Both the position numbers and the translations under genes were made by a program. DNA of 24,091 bases from positions 1 to 24,091 of IMG/VR virus record IMGVR_UViG_3300005617_000280. The stretch is one strand, 5' to 3'. Below are positions 7,986 through 15,422 of the stretch, one piece after another. Within the stretch, counting starts at the first letter, position 1, and the number at the start of each line of letters is the position of its first letter. Under the pieces are notes generated by a model that searched no databases, was not told the origin of the DNA, and worked only from the letters and a program-made list of their open reading frames with translations. The DNA comes from a virus.

Positions 7986-8244
7986 CACAAAAAAACTGCG
8001 CCCACACTATGGCTCGGAGGGGCACGCCAATGTCAAAAACGGGGCGTATGTGTATAGCCCTATATGGAGCGCCACATATAGCCATACTCAGAACGCCACA
8101 TATAGCGCACTGTGGGGCGCCTGAGCCGCCCCCCTATAGGTACTTATGTCCAATGAATTGTATTGATGGCGAACGCCTCCCTCGTGTTAGGGATTGAAGC
8201 AAGTACCCTGTACTTCGGAAAGCCAGGGCCGAAGGCAACACCCA
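7986..8244. other. GC-rich, structured non-coding stretch after the large terminase
   Basis: This stretch lacks a believable gene; short frames exist on both strands but follow the repeats. It is much richer in G and C than its surroundings at 8020-8145. It contains CGCCACATATAGC twice (8070-8082 and 8094-8106, 24-nt period), GCGC-rich stems near 8094-8121, the inverted repeat AAGTAC-CCT-GTACTT (8201-8215), and an overlapping, mutually exclusive stem CTTCGG...CCGAAG (8213-8234). It also carries GGCGAACGCCTC (8168-8179), which recurs inside P3 at 11379-11390. A packaging site or structured RNA are possible readings; neither is shown. Confidence 0.5.
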
Positions 8245-9885
8245 TTATCCTGTTAGTATCGTTACTCTGGCTCTGCTGTCCTTACCATAGGATAGCTTAC
8301 TCTCCAGCATGCCCCATACCATCATGTCCTCAGCATCGCTGTAATGCGTCGATTCCTGGGCGGGGAACTTCTTGTCATGTTCACTCTTCTTATCCTTACC
8401 AAAGCCATCCTTACGCTGCTCAGCCTGTGCCATGCACATTGATGTGATGACGTCTTTGCAATTCTCCCGGTTAATCCTGAACACCATATCGTAGTATCCA
8501 TCCTCAGTCAACAGATGACCCCACATATTGTACTTACTCTCATGGTTGGGTGCCTTACCAATGTACATCAGCTTAACAACCCAACCTGCAGCCTTTAACC
8601 TGTCTCTTACATCTTGCCACTTCTCGGTTTCATTCTCACCACCAACAGCAGTATGATCATACCAGTAGTATACTACCTTACGCTTGTGTGGCCTATAGTA
8701 CTCACACCACTGATCAAGAGCTTCCTTTAACTTACCAGGATACAGGGCATGTAATCCCTTCAGCATCCTTATCTCTTTACCATTAGGCTGGCCAGTAACC
8801 ACCGGGTGGATACGCCGGTTGTAATCCAGCGCTATATGCAAAGGTGCTTCAGTGTCCAGGTCTTTATCTTTCCTGCAGTCCAGGGAAACGTTTAACGGAT
8901 CAATTTCTATATTATCAAAGTAGCTGTCATGCTCAGCAAAATAACCGTGCTGATCTTCATTAAAATCTGGGTAGAAACCGTCTTCCATTTTTAGTGGCCG
9001 GATATTCAATATCTGTGTATCAAATTGAAATTGCGAGGTATCACGCAGCTGCTGTTTAATATAATCCATTCCCAGCGCATGAATATTTTCTAAAGTAGAC
9101 GCTTCCTGGTAATAAAGCAATCCTTTACGCAAATCATTCAATTCTGCATCCAGGATAGCAACCTGTTTTCTTATTTCTGCTTCTCCAGCTTTATTGGCAA
9201 TAGGTAATTTTTCGTGAATTAAAATATATTTACAAACCTGCAGCTTCCAAATATCATTAACCTTCACTTTATCCATGTCATTGATCTTATCGAGCAACCA
9301 ACGGCCGGATGTACCAACGGGCATATCACTTGTTAAAGTAATGCCATGGTGATAAGGATTATTTTCAAATGCTTTTATAATGCCACGGTTTGCCGGCAAT
9401 AGTTCCGTTTTATATTTTTCTTCGTTGAGTAGTTTTGCTTCATCACCAATTATCCAATCAATACTAATACCGTTAGAAGATCCGGGCCTTTCCTGGCTAA
9501 CAATTTGCATAACGGCGCCATTCCACCAACAAACAAAATATTTATAGTCTAACGGCGGCGCATAAGGTCCTTGCCAGTTCCATTTTTTTTTCCACTTATC
9601 TGATGGCTTTTGTCCAACTAAAAAATGATGGTCCATTACATAGCCAAGATTCTGCCAGCCTCTGATCAGTTCTTTTAATGTTCTTGTAAAAGCCTGGGTA
9701 AATGTTGCATTTAAATTCACACCGGTGCCACGGGGCATTGTACCCAAATAGCATTGGGCAGACTTAGGTGCTAAGATCATTGTGGTCTTGCCAGTTCCCC
9801 TGCCCAGGATATCGATCTCATCCGGGGCGGCAATTAAAAGACTGTTCAGCTGGGGCCGGTTAAAGTGCTGCTTCTTTATTACCAT
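8245..9885 (-). CDS. terL: Terminase large subunit (packaging ATPase and nuclease)
   Basis: I place the start at ATG 9885 (MVIKKQHFNRPQ), because the longer frame up to 10002 would overlap the upstream gene by 143 nt. This gives 546 residues. The ATPase part shows Walker A GRGTGKTT (residues 28-35) and Walker B WIIGDEA (144-150). The RNase H-like nuclease part shows HIALDYN with Asp354, YYWYDHTAVG with Asp410, and SDAEDMMVW near residue 517, which should supply the metal-binding acids. The protein cuts and pumps phage DNA into the prohead with the small subunit and portal. Codon use changes sharply near residue 370: Lys is AAA in about 20 of 29 cases before it and AAG in 18 of 19 after it. 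This suggests a mosaic gene. Confidence 0.92.
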   Translation of the reverse strand: MVIKKQHFNRPQLNSLLIAAPDEIDILGRGTGKTTMILAPKSAQCYLGTMPRGTGVNLNATFTQAFTRTLKELIRGWQNLGYVMDHHFLVGQKPSDKWKKKWNWQGPYAPPLDYKYFVCWWNGAVMQIVSQERPGSSNGISIDWIIGDEAKLLNEEKYKTELLPANRGIIKAFENNPYHHGITLTSDMPVGTSGRWLLDKINDMDKVKVNDIWKLQVCKYILIHEKLPIANKAGEAEIRKQVAILDAELNDLRKGLLYYQEASTLENIHALGMDYIKQQLRDTSQFQFDTQILNIRPLKMEDGFYPDFNEDQHGYFAEHDSYFDNIEIDPLNVSLDCRKDKDLDTEAPLHIALDYNRRIHPVVTGQPNGKEIRMLKGLHALYPGKLKEALDQWCEYYRPHKRKVVYYWYDHTAVGGENETEKWQDVRDRLKAAGWVVKLMYIGKAPNHESKYNMWGHLLTEDGYYDMVFRINRENCKDVITSMCMAQAEQRKDGFGKDKKSEHDKKFPAQESTHYSDAEDMMVWGMLESKLSYGKDSRARVTILTG

Positions 9886-10516
9886 CGTCAAAGGGGATTG
9901 ATTGGAATAGCTTTGTATTGATCTTTGTTTTTCGCTTGGCATTAATAGCCTGTAAAATTTCATCCATATCGACTGCAGGCGCTCCCAGCAATCTCGGATC
10001 AAACACAGCTTCTATTTTATGGCCTTCGAACATTTCACCTGGGATTTCTTCTTTGTCCGGAAGAAGGGCAATGATGGCAATTATATTTTTATCAATAAAA
10101 GCTGCAGTCTTAAAATCTTGCATCTCTATACATTTTCGCTTCATATCCTTTGCACTTTGTAACTCTATCTGCAGCTCAAAAATCTTATTGATGTTTATTA
10201 CAGTAGAAAATAATTCCTTGCTGCAGTTAAGATCTTCATACGCCTGGCGTAATTTGATATTGAAAAGATGCATTAGCCTGTTGATCACTTCATGCTCTGT
10301 ATATTTACTGCTCACGAGGTCATTGTAAATAAATTGATATCGTTCTAATTTTTTTTGCTGATCTGCAGTTAATTCAATTTCATCTAACCTGTTGCTGAGA
10401 TAAGATTTTATAACCTGCCAGTCATTTGTTTTTGCAATAAGAATTTCAGCCCCTGTACGGACCTTCTTTGCAGTTTCAATCAACAACGTATGTGTCTTTT
10501 CATTTTTCCTGTTCAT
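9860..10516 (-). CDS. Probable terminase small subunit
   Basis: The 218-residue protein is nearly all helical and charged, with a coiled-coil-like middle (residues about 50-150). It sits directly before the large terminase gene and overlaps its chosen start by 26 nt. Small terminases are typically helical, about 150-220 residues long, and encoded just upstream of the large subunit, so this is the best candidate for DNA recognition at packaging. I cannot see a clear helix-turn-helix at the N-terminus, so the assignment rests on position, size and helix content. It might instead be an accessory packaging factor. Confidence 0.6.
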   Translation of the reverse strand: MNRKNEKTHTLLIETAKKVRTGAEILIAKTNDWQVIKSYLSNRLDEIELTADQQKKLERYQFIYNDLVSSKYTEHEVINRLMHLFNIKLRQAYEDLNCSKELFSTVININKIFELQIELQSAKDMKRKCIEMQDFKTAAFIDKNIIAIIALLPDKEEIPGEMFEGHKIEAVFDPRLLGAPAVDMDEILQAINAKRKTKINTKLFQSIPFDDGNKEAAL

Positions 10517-10598
10517 TTACCCATCATTTTAATGTTGCTTTCTTACCATAATTTTAATAATTGGTTTTGGCCGCGATCAGCTGCAGTATTATCTATGT

Positions 10599-11360
10599 TT
10601 ATTTTAACAATAGCCATCGTTGTTCTAAGATTTTAATATTATCGGCATGTTTTTGCAGCAAAGCAATTCGCTCCGAAGTTTGTTCGCGCTTTTTAATTTT
10701 ATTATAGTTCTTCCGGAGATTATCTAAAGTAGGTTTCACTTTAGTATCGGGGATTGTATTGTAATCAGTGTCCTGATCAGTTTCTGTATCTGCACCAGGT
10801 AGCCGGCCATGAAGCTTTACATAATTTACTTTATCATATAGTGCACTGGCTTTATGATAAAGTCTCATTACTTCAACTGCAAGTGCACTGCGCTGCAGTA
10901 CCAGGTCGGGCCGGTTAGGATCTCCGTAGATATCTGCAGGTACCATGCTAAAAAGCACGGCACGTTTATTCATGCATTCCTTATAAATGTTGTCAGCTTC
11001 TAACTTACACGCCTCATAGAGCTCGGGATTACTAATTTCAGTATCTGTGATATCCGGTTTTGCTGAGGCTGTATTTTGTCCAGGATATTCTCCAGGGACG
11101 TGCTCCTGCTTTTTAAATTCGGAACTCCTTTTTTTGTTGGCGGTGGTGGACCTTGAAACATTAGTATTCCCATTTTTTTGCTTTTTAAGTTCGGAATGAA
11201 TTTTCTTTAACTCTTCATGCAATCGATATTTGCTGTTTAAGGTTTCGCCAGTTCTAAAAACCTTTATCAAGGGCTCATCATTGCTAACCAAAGCAAAAAT
11301 TTCCACCCCCACAGTATAATTTCTGGTACCATTTAACCAGGCTTTAATTGTATCGATCAT
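10599..11360 (-). CDS. Unknown protein, first gene of the packaging unit
   Basis: The 253-residue protein starts MIDTIKAWLNGTRNYTVGVE, a beginning I associate with proteins near terminases in Bacteroidetes prophages (recollection only). A polar, low-complexity middle (residues 55-105, Lys/Ser/Thr/Asn rich) separates an N-terminal part from a helical C-terminal part with coiled-coil character (residues 200-253). ATG at 11360 follows the -10-like box of P3 by 4 nt. The 82 nt after the gene hold nothing clear. A role in packaging or head completion is inferred only from its neighbours. Confidence 0.75.
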   Translation of the reverse strand: MIDTIKAWLNGTRNYTVGVEIFALVSNDEPLIKVFRTGETLNSKYRLHEELKKIHSELKKQKNGNTNVSRSTTANKKRSSEFKKQEHVPGEYPGQNTASAKPDITDTEISNPELYEACKLEADNIYKECMNKRAVLFSMVPADIYGDPNRPDLVLQRSALAVEVMRLYHKASALYDKVNYVKLHGRLPGADTETDQDTDYNTIPDTKVKPTLDNLRKNYNKIKKREQTSERIALLQKHADNIKILEQRWLLLK

Positions 11361-11364
11361 GATA

Positions 11365-11401
11365 CTAAGCTACCGGCAGGCGAACGCCTCAAAAAGGACA
11401 T
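11365..11401 (-). promoter_or_regulatory. Late promoter-like element P3 (ATGTCCTTTTT - 18 nt - TAGCTTAG)
   Basis: On the minus strand ATGTCCTTTTT (11401-11391) is followed after 18 nt by TAGCTTAG (11372-11365), then TATC and ATG at 11360. It supports the consensus TGTCCTTTTT-N18-TAnnTTAG-N4-start. Its spacer contains the inverted repeat AGGCG-AA-CGCCT (11378-11389, plus strand), whose core recurs at 8168-8179. Confidence 0.65.
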
Positions 11402-11419
11402 AGCAAACTGGTATAAATA

Positions 11420-11453
11420 AAAAACTTTCCCCACTTACGAAGGGAAAGTTTTT
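11420..11453. terminator. Rho-independent terminator of the head unit
   Basis: AAAAACTTTCCC (11420-11431) pairs perfectly over 12 bp with GGGAAAGTTTTT (11442-11453) around a 10-nt loop. On the minus strand the stem ends in a T-run of six followed by ATTTAT. It is 19 nt past the stop of the gene at 11472 and 19 nt before P3. It could work in both directions. Confidence 0.85.
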
Positions 11454-11471
11454 CAATTATCCAAAACCAAT

Positions 11472-12011
11472 TTAAGCTAATTCTTCAGGGCCATCAACAT
11501 GGCTGTAAAATTGTACATAAGGATTCTGCCAGCTGATCGTAGCATCATATCCTTTCACACCATCCTTTGTTGTACCTGTACTGAAATCACCTTTTAAATA
11601 TGCGTAGGTGCAATCATTGCCCAACTGGTACCATAAATTTGCAGCACAGTTACTATCCTTAGTCATCACTATTAAAGGCGTGTTGATCCAGTTTTTAAAG
11701 GCTTCATGCACTTCTGCATAAGTACCAGGGATGAAAACTTTTAATTCAAAATCCTGCTTCTGAAACATCAGGTCGCCAATAGTTTTTGCAGTAAGGCTAT
11801 TTTTCTCGGGTGCTAATGCAACTCTTGCAAAACCTTTGTTAGCCTGGAACTCATGTGCCTCTAAAATCCTCACTTCATCGCCAGGATTTACAAAAGGCGC
11901 TGCCGGGCTTTTGATAGAAACAAAATCGCTTACCGGTGCAATAAGAAAGAACTCACTGATACCGCTTCCGGTATTCTGAGGTGTTTTTAAATGGGCATAC
12001 ACGTATGACAT
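11472..12011 (-). CDS. Probable virion protein, paralog of the protein at 1076
   Basis: The 179-residue protein is clearly related to the product at 1076-1690. Shared are NTGSG, the FLIAPVSDF block, GDEV...HEF, LAPEKN, the motif KDSNCAANLWYQLG, CTYAYL, and DFSTGTTKDGVK. It lacks the acidic tail of that copy. A more distant relative is encoded at 15468-15959. It is the last gene of the head unit and is followed by a strong terminator. A beta-rich structural role such as tail tube, head decoration or completion is inferred. Two related copies in separate late units may mean two positions in the virion. Confidence 0.75.
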   Translation of the reverse strand: MSYVYAHLKTPQNTGSGISEFFLIAPVSDFVSIKSPAAPFVNPGDEVRILEAHEFQANKGFARVALAPEKNSLTAKTIGDLMFQKQDFELKVFIPGTYAEVHEAFKNWINTPLIVMTKDSNCAANLWYQLGNDCTYAYLKGDFSTGTTKDGVKGYDATISWQNPYVQFYSHVDGPEELA

Positions 12012-12037
12012 GCTAAAAATATTTTGAAGGTTAGTAA

Positions 12038-12436
12038 TTAAGCTTGCTCAATTAAAATCTGCTGTCCTTTAATCGCCAGGATCTTTTTGATGATCACCTG
12101 GTCCTTGTCTGCAGCAGCTTCCTCTGCAGTATGCCTTTCAGGATCTCCTGCTAAGCGGAAAGCGGCAACATTCCACTTGTATTCTACGCCATCAACTTCC
12201 ACCAATGATGTTGGTACTTTAGCACCTGCAGGTTTTGCAGATGTTTCAAGTTTAGTGCTTCCTGCAGTCTTTGCAGTACTTATGATGGTGTTGAGTTTTT
12301 TAAGTTGCTCATCCTTATCTTCCAACTCTAATTCGAGTTCAACAACTTTTTCATCCTTTGCTTTAAACTCAGCTTCAATTGCTGCAGCCATTTCAGGAGT
12401 CAGTGTTAACGGAAGAGGAAAAACTATTTCAGACAT
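12038..12436 (-). CDS. Unknown late protein with coiled coil
   Basis: The 132-residue protein begins MSEIVFPLPLTLTPEMAA. A Glu/Leu-rich coiled coil fills residues about 18-52, a short Ala/Thr/Lys linker follows, and a small globular part (residues 75-132) contains VEVDGVEYKW and two Ile-rich strands. It lies between an exported protein gene and a probable structural protein gene in the head unit. I do not recognise the family. Oligomerisation through the coiled coil is likely. Confidence 0.75.
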   Translation of the reverse strand: MSEIVFPLPLTLTPEMAAAIEAEFKAKDEKVVELELELEDKDEQLKKLNTIISTAKTAGSTKLETSAKPAGAKVPTSLVEVDGVEYKWNVAAFRLAGDPERHTAEEAAADKDQVIIKKILAIKGQQILIEQA

Positions 12437-12479
12437 AAAAAAAATTAAGGGTTAAAAAATGTTTATCGTAGCACGGCCG

Positions 12480-12947
12480 CTATAATACCGTCTCCACCGA
12501 TTTTCGTTTTACCAGGCTTGTCCAGGTAATATTGAATGCCGCCTTACCTTTTACCCGGATAAATATTTTTCCATTGCTGGCAACAATTGTAAATGCGGCT
12601 CCGCCTATACCGGTTGTTTGCAAAGCAGCATCAACGGTGATCGGGATACTTTCAGTGATGGTGCCCAGCGTTAGCGTGCCCCTACGTTTATTGTACCTGG
12701 CACTGATCTTTCCAGTAATACCATAGGCAGTATCTTTTGCATAACCAATCATGGTTACTTCAACAATACCACATTCATTAGTAGCAACGCTGAAGCTGTC
12801 AATATAGGTTAGGGTACTGTCAGTCGTTACAATACGATTGCTAAGGCGCTCATCATTGTTACGATTGGTAAATTTGGTTTGGGCTGTAGTGCTTATGCTT
12901 GATAAAAGCGCAACACCGATGGTAATGCAAAACAAGAACTTTTTCAT
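12480..12947 (-). CDS. Exported protein of unknown function in the head unit
   Basis: The 155-residue product begins with a Sec signal peptide (MKKFLFCITIGVALLS, cleavage likely after TTA before Gln at about residue 23). The rest is short beta-type sequence rich in Thr and Ile. It lies between the probable major capsid protein gene and a coiled-coil protein gene. A signal peptide on a gene inside a head module is odd, because capsid proteins assemble in the cytoplasm. It may be an envelope protein acting on the host, for instance in superinfection exclusion, or a gene inserted as a late accessory. Function unknown. Confidence 0.75.
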   Translation of the reverse strand: MKKFLFCITIGVALLSSISTTAQTKFTNRNNDERLSNRIVTTDSTLTYIDSFSVATNECGIVEVTMIGYAKDTAYGITGKISARYNKRRGTLTLGTITESIPITVDAALQTTGIGGAAFTIVASNGKIFIRVKGKAAFNITWTSLVKRKSVETVL

Positions 12948-13012
12948 AATGATATGTTGTTTAAAAATTTAATTAAAATTCAATCGGGTACCGGATTAAA
13001 AACGGGATTTTA

Positions 13013-13987
13013 TTAATCAGTATCAGAAACAAATAATATTTTAGGCTGCACGTAACCGATACCCATCCACCAATCAGTATAGATGGCCACCTTACGTTTT
13101 GCTTTTTCAACCTGGAATGCCTGGCTGTTTTCAAAACCTTTAATACCAAGTAAAGCATTGTATTTAGGTGTACACCAGATACGGCTTTTGTTCATCATAC
13201 TCGGCCTGCCCACTACGGTTATGTTTTCCTGGTCAGCAACCTGCAGGCGGTTATTGATCTGGTTGTATGCCATATTGTATTTAATGCGCATTCCCTCTGC
13301 AAACTTGTTACGCAATGTGCGGTTCATGTTTAAATCCATGGTCACGTTACGGAATTTCTCAGGTATGCTCTTTACAAAGCTTTCCACTTGGGTAACAAAA
13401 TCTGCAGGAAGTGCTGCAATGGCGCCCATAGTGATCAAATCCAGTTTACCTACAGCAACCAGGTCATCCTGTATTTTTCTCGCACCATTCATAACTTTAT
13501 CTGCATCTCCGGGATCACCTTCAACAGCAGGTGTATATACACCATTGTTGATGGCTTCCATTTCGATGTCTTCCATAGTTTGCTTCATCAGGTACATTTC
13601 CACAAACCAGCGGATGAATGGCCAGGTTGTATGGTCCGTGTTATTGCTGGTTAAAAAACCTAACCAGGTCCTTTGCAACTTTTTAGGATTGAATTCCTGG
13701 TCAATTTTAACCTGGTACAAAGGAATTTGTACAGGGTCGATGGTTACGCCACCTTTAGGTGTGAACTCATCCTGGTATTGCTGCAAAAGGGTTTCCACTT
13801 CTACATTAGCTTCCCTTAAAATGGTTTCATTGGTAGGCACAGTAGTGAATGCATCCTTTGTGTCAAAACTTTCAAAAGGAAGCATGTGCAGGTTGTTTTC
13901 ATTCTGGCCGCTGTCCAGGTAATAATCACCAAAGTCGGCAACAATCTGATCAACTGTTATCTCTGTTTGCGGAAGATTTAAAGGCAT
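13013..13987 (-). CDS. Probable major capsid protein
   Basis: The 324-residue soluble protein sits after an S49-type protease gene and a scaffold-like gene, where a major head protein is expected, and has a suitable length. Features that fit an HK97-fold head protein are an extended, polar N-terminus, a helical middle (residues about 120-180, containing WFVEMYLMKQTMEDIEMEA), and a C-terminal part ending with AIYTDWWMGIGYVQPKILFV. HK97-like folds have little sequence signature, so the call depends mainly on order and size. Confidence 0.7.
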   Translation of the reverse strand: MPLNLPQTEITVDQIVADFGDYYLDSGQNENNLHMLPFESFDTKDAFTTVPTNETILREANVEVETLLQQYQDEFTPKGGVTIDPVQIPLYQVKIDQEFNPKKLQRTWLGFLTSNNTDHTTWPFIRWFVEMYLMKQTMEDIEMEAINNGVYTPAVEGDPGDADKVMNGARKIQDDLVAVGKLDLITMGAIAALPADFVTQVESFVKSIPEKFRNVTMDLNMNRTLRNKFAEGMRIKYNMAYNQINNRLQVADQENITVVGRPSMMNKSRIWCTPKYNALLGIKGFENSQAFQVEKAKRKVAIYTDWWMGIGYVQPKILFVSDTD

Positions 13988-14020
13988 GGAATAAAAATTT
14001 ATGGGTTAAGAGATATTAAA

Positions 14021-14482
14021 TTATTTTGCTTCAACTGGCTTTTTAGTGAACCGCAAAGCATTCTTTGCAGCAATATTTGCAGGATGATTTTCATCATTCC
14101 ATTTTGGCAGTTTTCCAGCATTAGCCTCCTCAGCAGGAGTATCGTCAGGCTTTAAAGTACTGCCTGCGCCGCTTGAAGTACCATTCAATTCTGCAATTTC
14201 ATCTTGCAATTCTTTTATCTTCGTGTCTTTAGTGCCGTTAGAAGTGTTTGCAGTTGCCAACTGTGTTTGCAGGTCAGTTACTTTTGTTTCACTTTCCGTT
14301 AATTTTCCCTGTGCAGCAGTCAGCTGATCATTGACAGTCTGCAAGGCGGTGGCATTATTGCCCAATAAGGCTTCAATAGCATCAATGTGTTTGGTACTTA
14401 ACCAAACACCTTCACCGGTGATAGCACTTTCATCAAAATGTTCCCCTGCAGGAACCAATGCGTTTAATTGAGGATATTTCAT
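14021..14482 (-). CDS. Scaffold-like coiled-coil head protein
   Basis: The 153-residue protein begins MKYPQLNALVPAGEHFDES, has a coiled coil at residues about 45-100 (repeated Leu/Thr/Gln heptads), a disordered Ser/Gly/Pro/Asp stretch (102-125) and a basic C-terminus. Phage scaffolds are usually helical, encoded between the head protease and the major capsid protein, and carry a small binding region at the C-terminus. All of this fits. The protein is somewhat short for a scaffold and might also be a structural accessory. Confidence 0.65.
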   Translation of the reverse strand: MKYPQLNALVPAGEHFDESAITGEGVWLSTKHIDAIEALLGNNATALQTVNDQLTAAQGKLTESETKVTDLQTQLATANTSNGTKDTKIKELQDEIAELNGTSSGAGSTLKPDDTPAEEANAGKLPKWNDENHPANIAAKNALRFTKKPVEAK

Positions 14483-14492
14483 CTTTAAAAAA

Positions 14493-15398
14493 TTATTTAT
14501 TTCGTTTTGCTAACCATGCAGCTTTGCTGATCACCTGGTCAAGCGGCCTTACGCCATCTGCCAAACCAATTTTTACAGCATCTTTTGCATCAAACATTTT
14601 CCCACTGTTCCACTCGCTTATGTTTGCCTTTGCTTTATCGCCCCGTTGTGTACTTACATAGTTGATAAAAGCATCTACATGTTTGGCAAGCATGTTCTGT
14701 ATTGCTGTATAATCACCGGCCAATGCATCTTTATAATCTTTGTTTTTATCGACGCTTTGCGGTGCATATATCTCGTGAAGCTTGATACCGTTTTGTTCCA
14801 GGTAACCACTGAAATCAGCCAGCATGATATAACTACCTATGCTTCCCATAGCTGCAAGATCATTGCTGAGATAAACTTCACGACTACCAGAAGAAAACCA
14901 CATCCCTAAACTGGCACAACAATTATCTACATAGCTTAACACCGGTTTTTGCATCCTGGATAAAGTGGTGCAGTAAGCTTGTGCAGCCCTTCCTTCGCCA
15001 CCTGGGGTATCAATCAGCTGAACAATTGAACCGATATTTTCCCTGGTGTTCATATCAAGTAACCAGCTGTTGCGTTTTATCATTCCTGGCTCCCCACAGT
15101 CACCATTATAATAAGTTAGAGGTCCAGTTATTGGCATCATGCCAACGCTATTGGGCGGCACATTTGGATTGGGCACCATTTTTTGTTGCATTGAATCCCA
15201 CTTATAAAAATCATATCTCTGCATATTGGCAGGATCTATTATAAATGGTAATTCCTCGCCTTCACTTCCTGTGCGTTGAACAAAACTTACGGGCTTACCT
15301 TGTAAAAGAGCTACAATGATCGGAAGGTTAGCATCTGCCCATTGCCGTTGTATGAACCATGGTGATGCTAAAATTGAACTGACTAATTTGTAATTCAT
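14493..15398 (-). CDS. S49-family (SppA-like) head maturation protease
   Basis: The 301-residue protein shows the SppA/ClpP-like fold signature: SIVQLIDTPGGEG (residues 124-136), then SYVDNCCASLGMWFSSGS with the likely catalytic Ser163, then AAMGSIGSYIMLADF (182-196). A Lys in DKNKDYKDAL (218-223) is placed like the general base of S49 peptidases. Phage members trim scaffold and capsid proteins during prohead maturation. There is no signal peptide, in agreement with a cytoplasmic assembly role. It heads the unit followed by scaffold-like and capsid genes. I take ATG 15398; an out-of-frame ATG lies 4 nt upstream. Confidence 0.85.
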   Translation of the reverse strand: MNYKLVSSILASPWFIQRQWADANLPIIVALLQGKPVSFVQRTGSEGEELPFIIDPANMQRYDFYKWDSMQQKMVPNPNVPPNSVGMMPITGPLTYYNGDCGEPGMIKRNSWLLDMNTRENIGSIVQLIDTPGGEGRAAQAYCTTLSRMQKPVLSYVDNCCASLGMWFSSGSREVYLSNDLAAMGSIGSYIMLADFSGYLEQNGIKLHEIYAPQSVDKNKDYKDALAGDYTAIQNMLAKHVDAFINYVSTQRGDKAKANISEWNSGKMFDAKDAVKIGLADGVRPLDQVISKAAWLAKRNK

Positions 15399-15405
15399 TC
15401 ATTCT

Positions 15406-15420
15406 TCCGATTTTATCGGA
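15406..15420. repeat. Perfect inverted repeat in the leader of the head unit
   Basis: TCCGAT (15406-15411) and ATCGGA (15415-15420) flank TTT. It lies between the promoter-like element P4 and the protease start codon, so it would be in the 5' leader as a small hairpin or act as an operator. P1, P2 and P3 have no leader of this kind. Confidence 0.45.
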
Positions 15421-15422
15421 TA

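Noticed and set aside
7987-8121. Minus-strand frame (stop near 7970-7990) reading AICG repeats in the same stretch
   Set aside because: It is only about 38 codons from its ATG, is made of the same DNA repeat, and ends in the terminator hairpin.
8009-8197. Plus-strand frame of 62 codons with an apparent 8-residue repeat
   Set aside because: The repetition comes from the 24-nt DNA repeat. The frame opposes all other genes, has no plausible start context, and both strands are equally open there. It is treated as non-coding.
9886-10002. N-terminal extension of the large terminase up to 10002
   Set aside because: It would overlap the upstream gene by 143 nt, and the extra residues read like out-of-frame sequence of that gene. 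ATG 9885 gives a normal terminase start.
13083-13922. Long plus-strand frame (279 codons) opposite the capsid gene
   Set aside because: It lies antisense to a well-placed late gene of normal length, with no independent evidence.
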